This document shows positions 14,391 to 26,188 of a DNA stretch of 64,000 bases, piece by piece. The position numbers were made by a program, and so were the translations under genes. This DNA comes from Numida meleagris. Lineage: Eukaryota; Chordata; Aves; Galliformes; Numididae. The notes beneath the pieces were generated by a model. That model searched no databases. It worked only from the letters and a program-made list of their open reading frames with translations, and was not told where the DNA came from. Location: NCBI RefSeq assembly GCF_002078875.1, contig NC_034420.1, positions 5,579,814 to 5,643,813 on the forward strand, given 5' to 3'. Every line of letters starts with the position of its first letter. Positions within the stretch are counted from its first letter, which is position 1.

Positions 14391-14640
14391 TGGGCAGCCG
14401 CCCAGCCCCAGCCAGTGCTGAAACACCAGGACAACCCCAACAACTGGCATCACAGCAAGTCAGGCAACACAAGGGGAAGGCTGCTCAGCCTCCAGCCTGT
14501 GCTTCTAGACAACAAGACCTTCATAAGGAAAACTGCTGAACACCGCAGACAAAAAAGGAATATACCAGGGACTCTGCTTACAAAAAAAACCAAAAACCCT
14601 GCCGGTGGTCTTGTTTTTTTTTTTTTTTTTTTCCCCTCAC
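14391..14640. other. GC-richer block ending in a 19-base T run
   Basis: The DNA after the CR1 fragment is clearly richer in G and C (about 14390-14520) and ends with a T run at 14614-14632. The 171-codon plus-strand frame continues through it, ending in a phenylalanine run encoded by the T tract, as expected of chance translation. The block may be further eroded repeat. No family was recognised. Confidence 0.4.
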
Positions 14641-15049
14641 TTCCTTATGGTACGCTGAGTGCATCTCCTCAAAGAAAATGGGTGATCTGACCAACTGACA
14701 ATGGATGGTATTTTGAGTCCGAATGAAAAACTGGATGCTATGGTTAAAATACTATAACTTGAAGGACTAATTAATATTTGGAAAGGGTAAGCATTTTTTT
14801 TTTTAAGGTTCAGTGCTCAGCTACTCATTAAGCACAAAATTGCATCTTCAGTAATTGCTTGTAAAAGCTGAAAAAAAATGGTAAACATTTTTGTAGTACA
14901 AGCAAGAGTACACTGCAAAGCAGGATATGAGATTCTCTCTTATTTAGAAAAAGAAACAGGAAAAAGTTGAGACAACTATGCAAGGCTTAAGCTCTTCTAG
15001 AGTTCCTTAAGATCTTGGTCTTTTTTTGTAGATTCCCTAGCTGAGGGAC
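14641..15049. other. AT-rich non-coding DNA, nothing recognised
   Basis: Short AT-rich spacer with T and A runs near 14798 and 14870. It contains no gene, repeat family or structured RNA that I can support. Confidence 0.55.
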
Positions 15050-15355
15050 AGCGCACATAAATGCAGACCAACAGCTACAAATTTATTGCAGGACTTAGAT
15101 GAGGAGAAAAGGAACCTCAACGTCTTCCCTCACTGTGAGCAGTGGAAGGAGCTCTCCTCCACGCAGCCATCCCAGCCTCTGGGCAATGCCAAGGCCTGGC
15201 ACCCACGTAGAGAGCCCAGGGTCAGGCAGGCAGAAGGGTACTTCCAGCAGGGCAGGCACTAGCACTAGCAGGCAGAAGGGCTCTAGCTGGTGGGGAGGCA
15301 AAGTACCTTGCTCAGTGTCCCAGGTAGAAGCTCTACATCCACATTTCTAACAGTG
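15050..15355. other. GC-richer block with imperfect internal duplication
   Basis: This block is markedly richer in G and C than its flanks. It carries an imperfect local duplication: 'caggcagaaggg' occurs at about 15226 and again at about 15270, separated by related CAGGCA/CTAGCA units. Both strands stay open across it (15099-15350 + and 15095-15301 -), which fits composition rather than coding. It could be an eroded repeat or minisatellite seed. No protein family was recognised. Confidence 0.4.
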
Positions 15356-16794
15356 CTTAACTGCAAGAGTTGAGAACCATTCCCAAGAGAGCAGAGACAG
15401 AATTCAAAGATAAGCTTTTGATACAGCCAGCCAGCATATTTGCATGCAAATCATCTCAATCAAAGCTGATTATCTACTTGTATGTATAAAATAATTCCCA
15501 TTTCCTCAGAAGACATTTTGAAAAAAATATTAATTTCACTATGAAATATCCTGTTCCAGAGGGATTTTTGGCTATAAAAACAAAGTGACCTTTCATATTA
15601 ACATTGATTCAAAATGATATTTTTATTTCATTTTGAAATGTCATTTTGTTTCTTTTTTTTAAACTACCAAACCAAAATGAAATGACATTTTAACTTTAAA
15701 TTCAATGAGAAGGACTATGTATTCAAATGCCAAACTGAAATAGGAGAGTCACTTCTCATTACATTATTTCTTTCCAGAACTTTAGAAACCTTTTTTTACC
15801 TCAAATTACTTGCAATTTCAAAATTTATATGAGGAAAATATTTATTTTTCCAGAAACAGCTGTTTTTGTTGTAATTTAAGTTTATCGATCCGAAGAACAA
15901 TAAGGACATGGCACATTACAGGTAGGAATGGTATAAACTCCAGACTGACAGTTTCATCTCTTCACACATGATGCAATTAAAAAGCAAACAAACATAGAAA
16001 ACCTCACCCACCGCTCTGCCTCCTCTTCAACAGGAAGATAAGGAAGAAATTCTAAACATTACCTACATTGAGAGGTGGACTTTTTTCTATCAAAGTGATA
16101 AACTTATTATGGTTTACATAACAGTATTACCTCTTCAGTGATGAAATATCACTGCATTTGATGTTTTTTTTTTTTTTTTTTAATTTTCATTAAACAAATG
16201 AAGCGAAGCTATGCCTGCAGGCTATTCCTTTCATATACATATTCTTACTGTTTTATGTGTTTTATACAATTTTTTCCCCCTAAACTAATCGAGCATATAG
16301 GAAACATAATCCACTGTCTATGTATGTCTACGCAGTGTAATTGATGCTAAAATAAAGTTTTAGGATTTAAAAAAGTAACCACACAATGGGGGCAATCATT
16401 AACGATGGGAGACCTTCACAGAATTCTGCCATCAAGGTAGAATTAACATCAATGTTCCTATTTGACTCAAATATTTCAACCTTGGAGCATTTTTCTACTT
16501 TAGAAAGGCCCAACGTGCCTACTGTACGCTTTGGGTATCAGGCACCTTAGAGCACAAAGCCAACTCACAGAGTTTTTAAATGCCACAACGCCTGAACTTC
16601 CAAGCAAAAGCTGTGCACTGCTGTGAGCAAAGCAGGAAGTAGGACTGGTTTAAGGCAAACCGGTTGACTTGTTCCTAACTACTGGAAAAGGTCTGCACAC
16701 AACCTGGGCTTGTTTCCCTTTTGTTACTACAGCCCGCCCTAAAAAAAGGCTGCGAGCATTATTAATGCCTTTGGAGAAACAAAAAGCTCAGTGA
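15356..16794. other. AT-rich non-coding DNA with an imperfect inverted repeat
   Basis: Mostly unique AT-rich sequence. Around 15620-15700 the 11-base word 'aaatgtcattt' and a near-complementary 'aaatgacattt' flank a T-rich loop, forming an imperfect hairpin of low significance in AT-rich DNA. A T run lies at about 16166-16181. No gene is supported. Confidence 0.5.
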
Positions 16795-17345
16795 GACAGA
16801 GTTTGCTCTCTTTCTGCGCGTGCTGCTGTTATTCCACGAGGCCGCAGAGAGGATTATCATTTTATCTCATGGAAAAAAAAATAGAATAAATGAATTATAA
16901 GAGAAGAGTGGGAAGTTGGGAAAAACTTCACTCCTGGAGAGCTAGCTCTCATACTGAATTCTTGCTGAGTTTCACTAACCCACGGTGAAAACTAGGTAGG
17001 GGAGAAAGAAGGGGAACAACCCAGGGAAGTGTCCTGTTGTGTACGTGGAGCCGGGCGCAGGGGCGGGCTGCTTCCCAGGGCAAGTGCCGGCATCGCCGCT
17101 GCCTCGGCACGTCCTCTCGCAGCCAGCCCCGCCGCCTCACGCTGCAGGATTAGGAACCACTCGCGCTGTAGTTTTAGAGCTGAATAACAGCGCGGCTAAT
17201 CGAAATGATAACAACCACCACCTAACTGATAATTGCTCGTGTTCCTCAGGGAGGATGTGATCCATTATGAGCCATTATCACATCTTTCACAGCCCCCTTT
17301 GTTTAGCTCTTACAGGACTGTGATCATAAACGGTTTTAGCTCTTC
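16795..17345. promoter_or_regulatory. compact CpG cluster with homeodomain/GATA-like motifs
   Basis: Within about 17045-17205 I count roughly 18 CpG dinucleotides, while most of the window is CpG-poor. The next segment (about 17200-17340) carries TAAT, GATAA/TTATC, ATTATGAG and a forkhead-like TTTGTTTA word. A second small CpG group with TTATC/TTTATCTC words lies at 16815-16870. The block is smaller than a standard CpG island. It could be a promoter of an unannotated transcript, a CpG-rich enhancer, or a poised developmental element. Open frames here (16949-17140 - and 17039-17260 +) are unrecognised and likely due to composition. Confidence 0.45.
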
Positions 17346-19763
17346 ATTTCCTTATTATTTCTCAAGGATTAAAGCAAATACTACTCACTCGATATCCCTT
17401 CTTTCCCCACTTTTAATTATTTCTTGAAAATTATTAGTATTTTCTTTTATCAGGAAGCATTTCTATGGAATTTAGTCATCAGAAATGATGAAAATCTTTC
17501 ATTTTACATAAAGAACTCTGAAACTATGTCAGACTTTTTGAGATGGGATTTTCAAGAGACTAACGTTAGCAATACAAATCCTATTAAAATGCATTCACCC
17601 TGGACGATTTATAAAGCTGCCCATCAACACAGCATATGAAGATTATTTCTCTTAAAAAGGTTGAAAGTGCAAACCCTGTCCTGTCTGATGGTCGATACCC
17701 AAAAACCTTCTTGTAACTATGACCAGTAACTCACATTTTTCTTGGCAAAATCTCAAAACTAAAGGTAGCTGGGCAATTTCTGGCTCACAGAAGAGTGGCA
17801 CACAGGCACTGCAGCTCTGTTCTAGTACCTGCCTCGCCCTGCAGAAACTGAGCTGCTTTTCTGAAAGGAATTCATTCATTCATTTCCTGCACAATTAAAG
17901 GAACCCAGTAAGTACTAGGCAGCCCTTGAGCTTCACATGCTATAGCTGATGAGACTCACCTACATATTTGCATCCAGCAGATCATGATAATTCCCTGGCT
18001 TTTAAATGTATGAAAATCCCCTTATAATAGGGTTTTTTCCTTCTTCCTGGTCCTAAAATAGGTAATCACTCACAAATAATGGGAAGGAAGCACTTCAAAA
18101 TCAGTCTAATGAACAACACTGACAATGTTACTCATGGGAGATGCGGTGCAAGCTACAAGAAGTAGGTGTGCCTTGATGCACCATGCTGGAAGCTGCTCTT
18201 TTTGTACAGGTAAAGAAGTGTTCACCAGAGGAGGAATCTGAGCCTGGCTTCCAGCTTTGTAAAAAATTCCTCAGACTGCCCTGCTGACCCAGCAGGTATT
18301 TCCACTCGGAGCTGTCCTCTGTTTCAGCTCCTGTGATATAGCTCCCATAAGACATTCTGGTTCAGGGTACGCATTGCTACTTTCTCCATCAAACAGAGGC
18401 AGGGCACAAACCAGCCTCGTGTCCTGCTTCTGTAACACACCTGCCCCTTGCCAAGATGTGCACTGGGCTGATGCAGAAGCAATCACTGTTATTTTGTTGT
18501 CATTTCAGGGTAGAATTTTTAAAGTTTTTAGCTTTGGTTCAGTTTAATAACTCTCTGAAATGAGCACTAAAATTAATAGCTAACCTGTACAAAACCAATG
18601 ATTTTTTTTCTAAAATTTCCATGGAAATTGTATCTTATTCACCAGTTCCAAATGAATGGAGTTGCATCAACCCTGATGTTTTAAGACAGGATTTTTTTTT
18701 TCTTCCACAAGAAAAAAAGAAAACAGTTTAAGACTATAAACACAAAACCATTAATTGTTTTATTTAGTGGAAGGGTGAACACCTATCTAAACAAACATCT
18801 GGACAAACAGGTGCTCTCTCACTCAACATCCTATTAATAATTCCACATTCTTCTCTTTCTCATTGATTCTAAATGATTTGTGATAGATTTAAATCACAGT
18901 GGTATAAAATGTCACTGGCTGATATCAACATTTATCTCTGAAGTATCCTAAGCATTTGGGTTTATCCTACGTCTTCAGCTTAAGTCCTGTCAAATACTGT
19001 GAGCTAAGTTCAGTCAATATTGGAGAGACTTCAAATCAATACCTGAGTAATGCAGAGGAGTATCAGTCATTTGGCAGGTGATACTTCACTCTGTCATTTC
19101 AAAGTACAGTCTCCATCGTTAGTATTTGTTAGCTTGGCGTGGGTTGTTTGGTTTTTTGAGGGGTGGAAGGGGAAGGAGGAGGCTTGTTTGTTTGCTTTTG
19201 TTTTTTAAAAGGTAGAAAATTAGATCTCAACTCACGTCTGACAAAAATCTCCCCAGTTCTTTTTTTGCTAGAAGAGCATTACTGACCTATGCACATCGAC
19301 CAAGTGCCAGTACTAATTCTCAGCTCCCTAAATTCTGAATGAAGCTTTGGTTGGATACAGTGATCATCAGAGAGCACACCACTAAACAGCTGCCATTTTC
19401 TGTTCCAGAGGTGAGCAACTAAACAAATTCAATAATTCTAGAAGAAGCAACTCCTTGAGGTGTTTTTTAAAAGTTATTTGAAATAAGTTATAAATGCTTT
19501 TCCCACTTCCGAGTGCATAAATGTAATTCCGCAGAATTCAAGATCAGGCACTGGGCCTAACTCTAAATGGGATATTCTATTGCCAAAGTTACAACACTGG
19601 GGAAAAAAAAGAAATGTCCAGTTTTCTATTTTCACTACATTCACTCACTGGATAAAGCTGAATCCTGTCCAAACTACTTAGAGTAAGAGCACAGTTCAGA
19701 CTAGCATGATTACTAGCGAACTGTTTAATAAAATCTAGGTCCATAGAACTGTACTTTCATATG
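17346..19763. other. non-coding DNA, nothing recognised
   Basis: Unique DNA. The part at 18120-18490 is somewhat GC-richer and open on the minus strand in two overlapping frames of 71 to 75 codons, with no recognisable product. A G-rich and T-rich low-complexity stretch lies at 19135-19215. No repeat family or RNA gene is supported. Confidence 0.5.
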
Positions 19764-19860
19764 AATCATGGAATAATTCAGGTTGGAAAGACTTCAGGTC
19801 ATCCCCAAATATGACAGAAGGGAGGCCTTCCCGCTGACTAAGTAGGCTGCAACACCAGTG
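19764..19860 (-). mobile_element. CR1 LINE 3' tail fragment
   Basis: The plus strand begins with a degraded complement of the CR1 terminal repeat ('atcatggaataattca') followed by 'ggttggaaagactt' and 'ggtcatcc', the complement of the conserved CR1 3' end. The copy is therefore on the minus strand, with its 3' terminus at the left. It is short and heavily diverged, and its inner boundary is approximate. Confidence 0.7.
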
Positions 19861-22395
19861 GGGACACTAGAATTGGTTTGCATTTTTTGAATAAATCGTC
19901 TGAGTGTAATAGAAAATGGGCATTAAAATAGAGTTCAACCAACACAAGTCAACAAATGCAGTCATTAAAAAAATAAAATAAATGGAAACACCTTTCTCCT
20001 ATGTTGACAAATTAGAAAGAAATAGAATTTCTGCTGTCACTAGCTCAGGAAAAATGAAAAAGCTGGACCCTCCAACCTGCACAACTAAAATTATCAGGTC
20101 TTGCTTAGGGTCAGCATCCAATTTCTCCATTTCTGAACACATGAAAAAGCTTCTATAGACCCAGAAAATAAAAAAAATGCATTTTGAAATTGAGTAGTAC
20201 GTATTAATTCTCTCCATATATTTCAATTGCAGCCCTTTCAATTTAATAGATAGCATGCTATTTCTTATAAATATTTCCATTAAGAGCCCACCACTATCAG
20301 TTTTGAACTCCTCTACTTCAGATTTAATTTACTAATATATTGAAGTGCTGGTGCATAATTGTCAAGGGTTTTTTGGGGGTGGTGATGTGTCTGAAGTGAT
20401 TTCACATGCTATGCACTTGTGATCTACACTGATGTATGCAGGCACGTATTTAGGAGGGGATAGTTCACCTCTGTAAGCATAACTCCCTTTTAAGTTATGA
20501 ATTCAAGAATTGTTCCCTTCATGGAGAATGGCACACATGCTTCGTAGCTATTTGATGTGGGCTTCCGTGAGCCATGATAGCCAACTAGTACTGAAGTATT
20601 CCATTTATAAGCAAACAGTAGTCAAAAGGAAGAGATGCATACTATTTCAGAATCCTTTACACTGTTTTAAGAACTTGAATCTGTAGCTTTTTTCCCCTCT
20701 ACATTTTGAAAATCATCAGTAGAAAATAAATACATAAAACCACACATCCAGAACATACTAGTAATTCTAAGATTCATAAGATGTGAATTTTCAACCCAAC
20801 TCCATTAAATAAACAAAATTATCAGAATTGGTAAAATACACTGAAGTACATCTGCTGAGTGGTTCAGTGCTGTGTTGGAAGCTATAACTTGTCTTACAGA
20901 AAAGGAATTCAGCTAAGTATGACGGCTACACACTCAACGGCAGTTTTGTGGTGATGTTTTGTCTGTATAACAGTGGATTCTGCTATTCAAGCAAGTTATT
21001 CTTCTGATTCAAGCAACTGAAAGAGTTGAATCTCTGCTATGTGGATTAAATCGTATTTTTTTTTTCCATATGTGATTTTTTAGCATTTGAAAATCAAATA
21101 GTAACAAAAAATAGAAAGTATCAGAATGGCAACAAATACAACCCTTTACTCTGAATGGCCAAACAAAGCTCAGTCTGTTGCAGGGTCACCCATTACTTAT
21201 TTTCCCTCAGTCAGACACAAAATTTCCTTGCCAGCTTCTTGCTCTCCAGAGCAAGAAAAAAGTGAATGGACAGATCCTGGTATACCAGTACTTCATTTCC
21301 ACATTACCTTAATCCTGAAGTGCTATTTGCTGCTGAGCCACGGCCAAGCGCAACAACAACATTCTTCACTAGCACATAAAGTTTATTGCACAAAACACAG
21401 AAAGCAAAATATGACATAATTACTTCCAAATCTATTCTAAGTGTAAGATGTAATTTCTCAAGAACCAGAAATATAACACACTCCTGGAAAGAGAAAGGAT
21501 CAGACATTACTGAAAAATCCCTGTAGAATGTTCTTTAAATGGCAACATGGAGTAGAGTTAGCGAGGAGTCTCATATCTTTTCCTTTTCCACCGCAAATTC
21601 ATTACTATATTTGGTTTGCTAGGGCAACACGCTCAAATTTGACACCACTAATGATGTCAAAAACTTCACAGAATGAACAAAAGCACAAAAGGATAAAGAA
21701 CAGGTAGATCTTGGAACCCCTGGATTTCACATGCCTCATGCTGCTTGTAACTGTCTGACATACTGACTGCAGAAAGATTTATGGAATTGTTCATGAAGTT
21801 GCAGAATAAATTCAGAAAGTAGAGGAGATGAAAACAAAGGAATCAAAGGAGATGGGACTGTTAAATGCAGTTACTGAAAATGAAAACATCTGAATGTGTC
21901 AGATGTCAGAGAATTACATTTTATAATACAAGTAAATTAATCAGATATTCTTACCAGAAGGAGTGCTTTTTGATGTACTCTGACGTGAAGTAGCTAACTT
22001 TTCACCTGAAAGAGCATAAAATAGAGAGTACATCAGGAAACGGGATGCAGAAATGACCAGTCGCAACTGAAGTGATTCAGATTGTTTATGTAGCATTAGA
22101 ATGGATTCATTCAGGAATAAGAATGCTTATTAATGATGCTATTTCTTTTTTTGTAACAATCTTATTCCATAACAGTATTTTTCCATCAAGTTCATGGGAA
22201 GGCAGACATTTTCAGAAGGGCAGAGCAGCTATATTGCCTGCTTATTTGCTGTTTCTGCTGCAGAGAATCTAGGATTGCAGCTGTGGACATAAAGCAGCTT
22301 GTGTTAATAACATACAGGCATAGGAAATGATAGAAGTTAAAAAAACAACCCCAAACAAATGTTTTTACACTAGGGAGTTTTAGGTGTTGAGAATT
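19861..22395. other. non-coding DNA, nothing recognised
   Basis: AT-rich unique sequence. Minus-strand (19999-20280) and plus-strand (21126-21419) open frames of 93 and 97 codons show no domain I recognise and no credible splice context, so they are treated as chance. Confidence 0.55.
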
Positions 22396-22415
22396 GGGGG
22401 GGGGGGGGGGGGGGG
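22396..22415. repeat. poly-G tract, 20 bases
   Basis: An uninterrupted run of 20 G residues on the plus strand. Such a tract can form G-quadruplex structure and is prone to length error in sequencing and to slippage, so its exact length here should not be trusted. Confidence 0.95.
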
Positions 22416-25400
22416 CAGGAAATCTCTAGACTTGATTTAATCTGACAAGAATTTACATTCATATTCTAAACTTGTCTGGCTAGTTTAAAGCACTGACCAA
22501 TTCAGCATTAATGCAGACAAGAGACGTGTTTCCCCATCATACTAGGCTGTATGGCCATGCAATAACAACATGTAACCTGCAAGTAGAAAACCTTATGGTT
22601 TGGCTAGATACATTGGTGAGTTTGAGCACTCTCAGTGATTGGAATCCCCATAGCTGTTCTCCAATTGTTTCTTAAAAAGGATGTTTGGGCAAGAGACTGT
22701 TTCATGGTCACCAGAAATTGACCTTTTGTTATCGTGTCCATCGCAAGGTAACAGCTTTCATTATGAAATGGCCCAGTTGTTCTGTCCTAGCAACAAATTT
22801 AATGAAGCAGTCACATGTATTAATGGAGCATTATACTAGGGTTCACGTGCTGCCCTCACTAACCGGAGGCTGTTCGGTTGCTCCATAAGGTAGGTCAGAA
22901 ACAAGTTCTTTATGTCCATATTTTCCTTCCACAGTAACAGCCAATTCTTCTCATGCCAAAGCCTTTCTGTGTTTGACTGACTGCACTAACTCGATCAAGA
23001 CATGTGTCTTCTCTTCAAGCCCTATGACAAGCCACTCGTGAAAGCTACTTCTGCATGCTAAGCAGTAACTGAATGCAGAACAATTGTATTTATTTATTTA
23101 AGGCAATCCCAGACACCGGTAACATTTCTCAGCAGTAGCTGAGGATTCCTAGTTCCATTTTTCTGTTGCTCATCTTAGCCCGCTTGCTAACACAATTTTC
23201 ACACCTCTGTGCAAGTCACTTGCACACACTTCAGGACTGACTCTCACTCTACCACCACCTGTCAAGCTTTTGACTCATTCTCTTTCCAGACCTAGATCAT
23301 TACTGATTAAACAGAAGAAAAAAACTTAACTGGCCTCTCTATGCCTTTCTACTGTATATGTAAAGATGTAGAAAATTTCCAATAAGATGCCCACAGTTTA
23401 CCATAATCATTCATATTGCTGTTCCTGTGGATCTCTCCGATGCTCCAGTGCTGCCTTACATCCCACTGAACACAAACGAAGTGACAGATTTACCAGCTCT
23501 GTCCTTTTATTTTCATATGTGACAGCATTACGCTACAAGCTGCATTATACATTAAATAGCATGACAATACAATAGGCAAGGCGTACGTTTCAAAGAAAAA
23601 TGAGTATCCTTCAAGTTTATCTGATGGCAGTTAGCTTTTGTTATCACTGCAGAAAACATGACATTCTAGTACAGGAGCTTACAGCACAAACCATTAAGTG
23701 AAATTGGAAGTGAAAAAAGTTCCTGACCCTGGAAACACTGTTTCTTAGCCCATGACTGTTTTGCAAAGAAGATACTTTTAAAGTTCACACTGACACACAC
23801 ATCTCATTCCCAAAAGAGAACTGAACCCCTGAAGAACAATCAGCTTTTTTATTTTACATGTTTTTAATGCACAATTCAGAACTATGATCTACATTGCGGT
23901 AACCTAACACCAGATTTCACAGAATTATTATCATCATGAAAATTTTATTCCATACCTTATTTTGGGAACAGACCAAAGCATGAAAGCCTTGAGCTATTAT
24001 ACTGAATTGCCGGTATTTTTCACACAAAGCCTGTACCCTGAACCAATCTTCACTTCGAAAAATTAACGAATATAAACCCCTAGTTAAATGTGTGTCAAAA
24101 AGATGACCTCAGTACACAGAGAGCACAATTACAAATAACTGTTACTAAAGGTATCATTCACATCTCAGTTCTCAGCTGAAACTTCTCCAGAAAAAAAATT
24201 AGATGAAAAACCTACACTCTTGGTACAAACAAATCTCTCAATTTCCAGAAATGTTTTTCATGCTCCAGCTACAGAGGGAAATAATTTATTTGAATTACTC
24301 AAGGATAAAATCAAGTCAGCCACAAACTGACTAGTGCATAGATGCATTAATCCCTGGTATTTCTAAACCTCCATCACTAATGAGATCAACAACATAAAGA
24401 TAAGTGTGGTATTTCTTTCCCTAAAAGAATACTCAAACTTTGGGAAGGAAGCTTAGCTTCTAAAAATAGGCTTTTTCTTTTTTTTCTTTCAAGCTCTTTA
24501 GGATACCTCACACAACAGTAGGTGTGGGAAATACAGAAGATCAGTAGGGGGGTTTTTGACACATTGCTTCGCAGAGCCTTTTGTTAATAGATTATTTTAT
24601 TCAATAACAGTATAATTATTTTTTTTTTAGTCTGTTGAAGCAGAGAAATTACTATTGTTTGTGTTGGAGTTGAAAATGACAGGAAAGCCTGCTTTTGTGT
24701 GGCTTCAGTGGTGTGGAATACAGTAAAAGAATTAAATTCTGAAATGCTTCCTAACAGCTGCATGCATACTGTAGTTCTGTAAGTGAACATTGTATACGTA
24801 TGAAAATAAAGACAGATATGCACCAGAAATTAAAATCATATGAAAATGAACTTTACAGTAGTCGATAGGTTTTCTAACTTACTAATAGGAAAAGACACAC
24901 CATCTCTTGAAAGCCCAGCTAGGTTATACGAGTAACTTCAAGATAGAAGCACATTCTTCACAGAAATTATACAAAATGGACTTCCTCCCAGACAAACACG
25001 AAGCTCAAACTTTCCATGTTTCCTTGGAGAGAGGCTGAGAAACACAGCTGGTACCAAGTTTTCACCAGGCAGAGGTAAGGATCACACAATGTAATCGGGC
25101 TTCAGCCCTCTCAACATTAGATTTTGCTAAGATTTATACCACCAAGTTCAGTAGTGTTATTGTACCATCCTTGCTACTCGATGTTTTCTACTGCTGCTAC
25201 TGATTAGCTTTCTAGGTCACTTAATTATTATACAAATAGTAACCGAACAGCTTTAGGACACATTTGGCCAAAGCAAAGCTTGGACTGGAGCCTCATTTCT
25301 TTACCAGGATGTGACTTGGTGGTCTTCTCTTACTCAGTTAGTTATTGGTTTGAGAATAACAGGTGACAGAAACACGGCACCATGAAAATCATGAGAAAGT

Positions 25401-26107
25401 AAAACCTCTACAGGCAGCAGTAAAAGCTCATTTATCCTCACCTGCGAGGACCAGAAGACAGCAATATGAAATTGAATTATGGAGGATGACAGCAAAACTT
25501 GTTTCTTCCATGAACTGAGATCTCCCAACTCAAGTTCCATGTTTCTCTGCAAGTAGCAGCACTTCATAATGTTTTCAGTGAGACAAATAATAAACTCCAG
25601 ACTAAAATACAAAAACTAACGAAGAAAATATTTGCCTACATTAGCAAAATAGAATTTCAGCTGGCTAGTGAGCAGAAATCATAGTGCTGGCCCCAAACTC
25701 CAGAAGTTCTACTGAGACGGTGGTATCAGCCCTCCTCCAAAGCCTACTGGTTTGGTGGTAAGCATGCAGCAAGATGCCTCCACTCTCCACTGCAGGCGCC
25801 AGACACATAACCCCCACAATGGCAGCAGGAACTAAAAAACAAACCCAAACAAAACGGGACAAGTTTGGGATTTGTCTTCTGTCTGTATCTAAATGAGCTC
25901 TAAGTCATATTCTGAAAGTAATGCAGTATATCTGAATTTATCAGTAACTGCAGATGCCATCTAACTTTCTTCCCAGCTGCTCATCACAGAGTGCCTAACC
26001 ACTCAGGGCTGCACATGTTCATTTTCCTGACTCCTCACAAAGTGTCACAGCAATATTTTTCCTGATTCTTTACTTTTGGCTGCTACTGCCTTGCCGTCTT
26101 CCCTCAG
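22416..26107. other. non-coding DNA, nothing recognised
   Basis: Unique AT-rich sequence with only short random open frames (for example 25334-25612 -, 92 codons, unrecognised). No repeat family, RNA gene or clear regulatory element was found. Confidence 0.55.
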
Positions 26108-26167
26108 ATGAAGTTTGAATACATCGACGGATTAGATAGCTTTGATAGAAGACTGAGGTTCCTCAAG
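26108..26167 (+). other. candidate 60-nt exon (low confidence)
   Basis: A good acceptor-like site (pyrimidine-rich stretch ending 'cttccctcag' at 26107) is followed by exactly 60 nucleotides open in one frame (20 codons beginning MKFEYIDGLD) and then AAG|GTAAAA, a usable donor, at 26167/26168. The length is a multiple of three, so the exon could be skipped without a frame change. The peptide matches nothing I know. The donor lies at the start of an A run (26170-26188), so its GTAAAA context may be incidental. A chance acceptor-donor pair in 64 kb is quite possible. Confidence 0.25.
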
Positions 26168-26169
26168 GT

Positions 26170-26188
26170 AAAAAAAAAAAAAAAAAAA
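26170..26188. repeat. poly-A tract, 19 bases
   Basis: Simple A run directly after the GT at 26168. There is no target-site duplication or 5' element to suggest a retroposed tail. Confidence 0.9.

Noticed and set aside
14175..14690. 171-codon plus-strand open frame, the longest in the window
   Set aside because: It runs through an old CR1 fragment and ends by translating a T run into phenylalanines. There is no recognisable domain, start context or splice support.
15610..15705. Imperfect inverted repeat that might be a miRNA hairpin or MITE
   Set aside because: The stem is short and AT-rich with mismatches. No known miRNA seed and no target-site duplication are visible.
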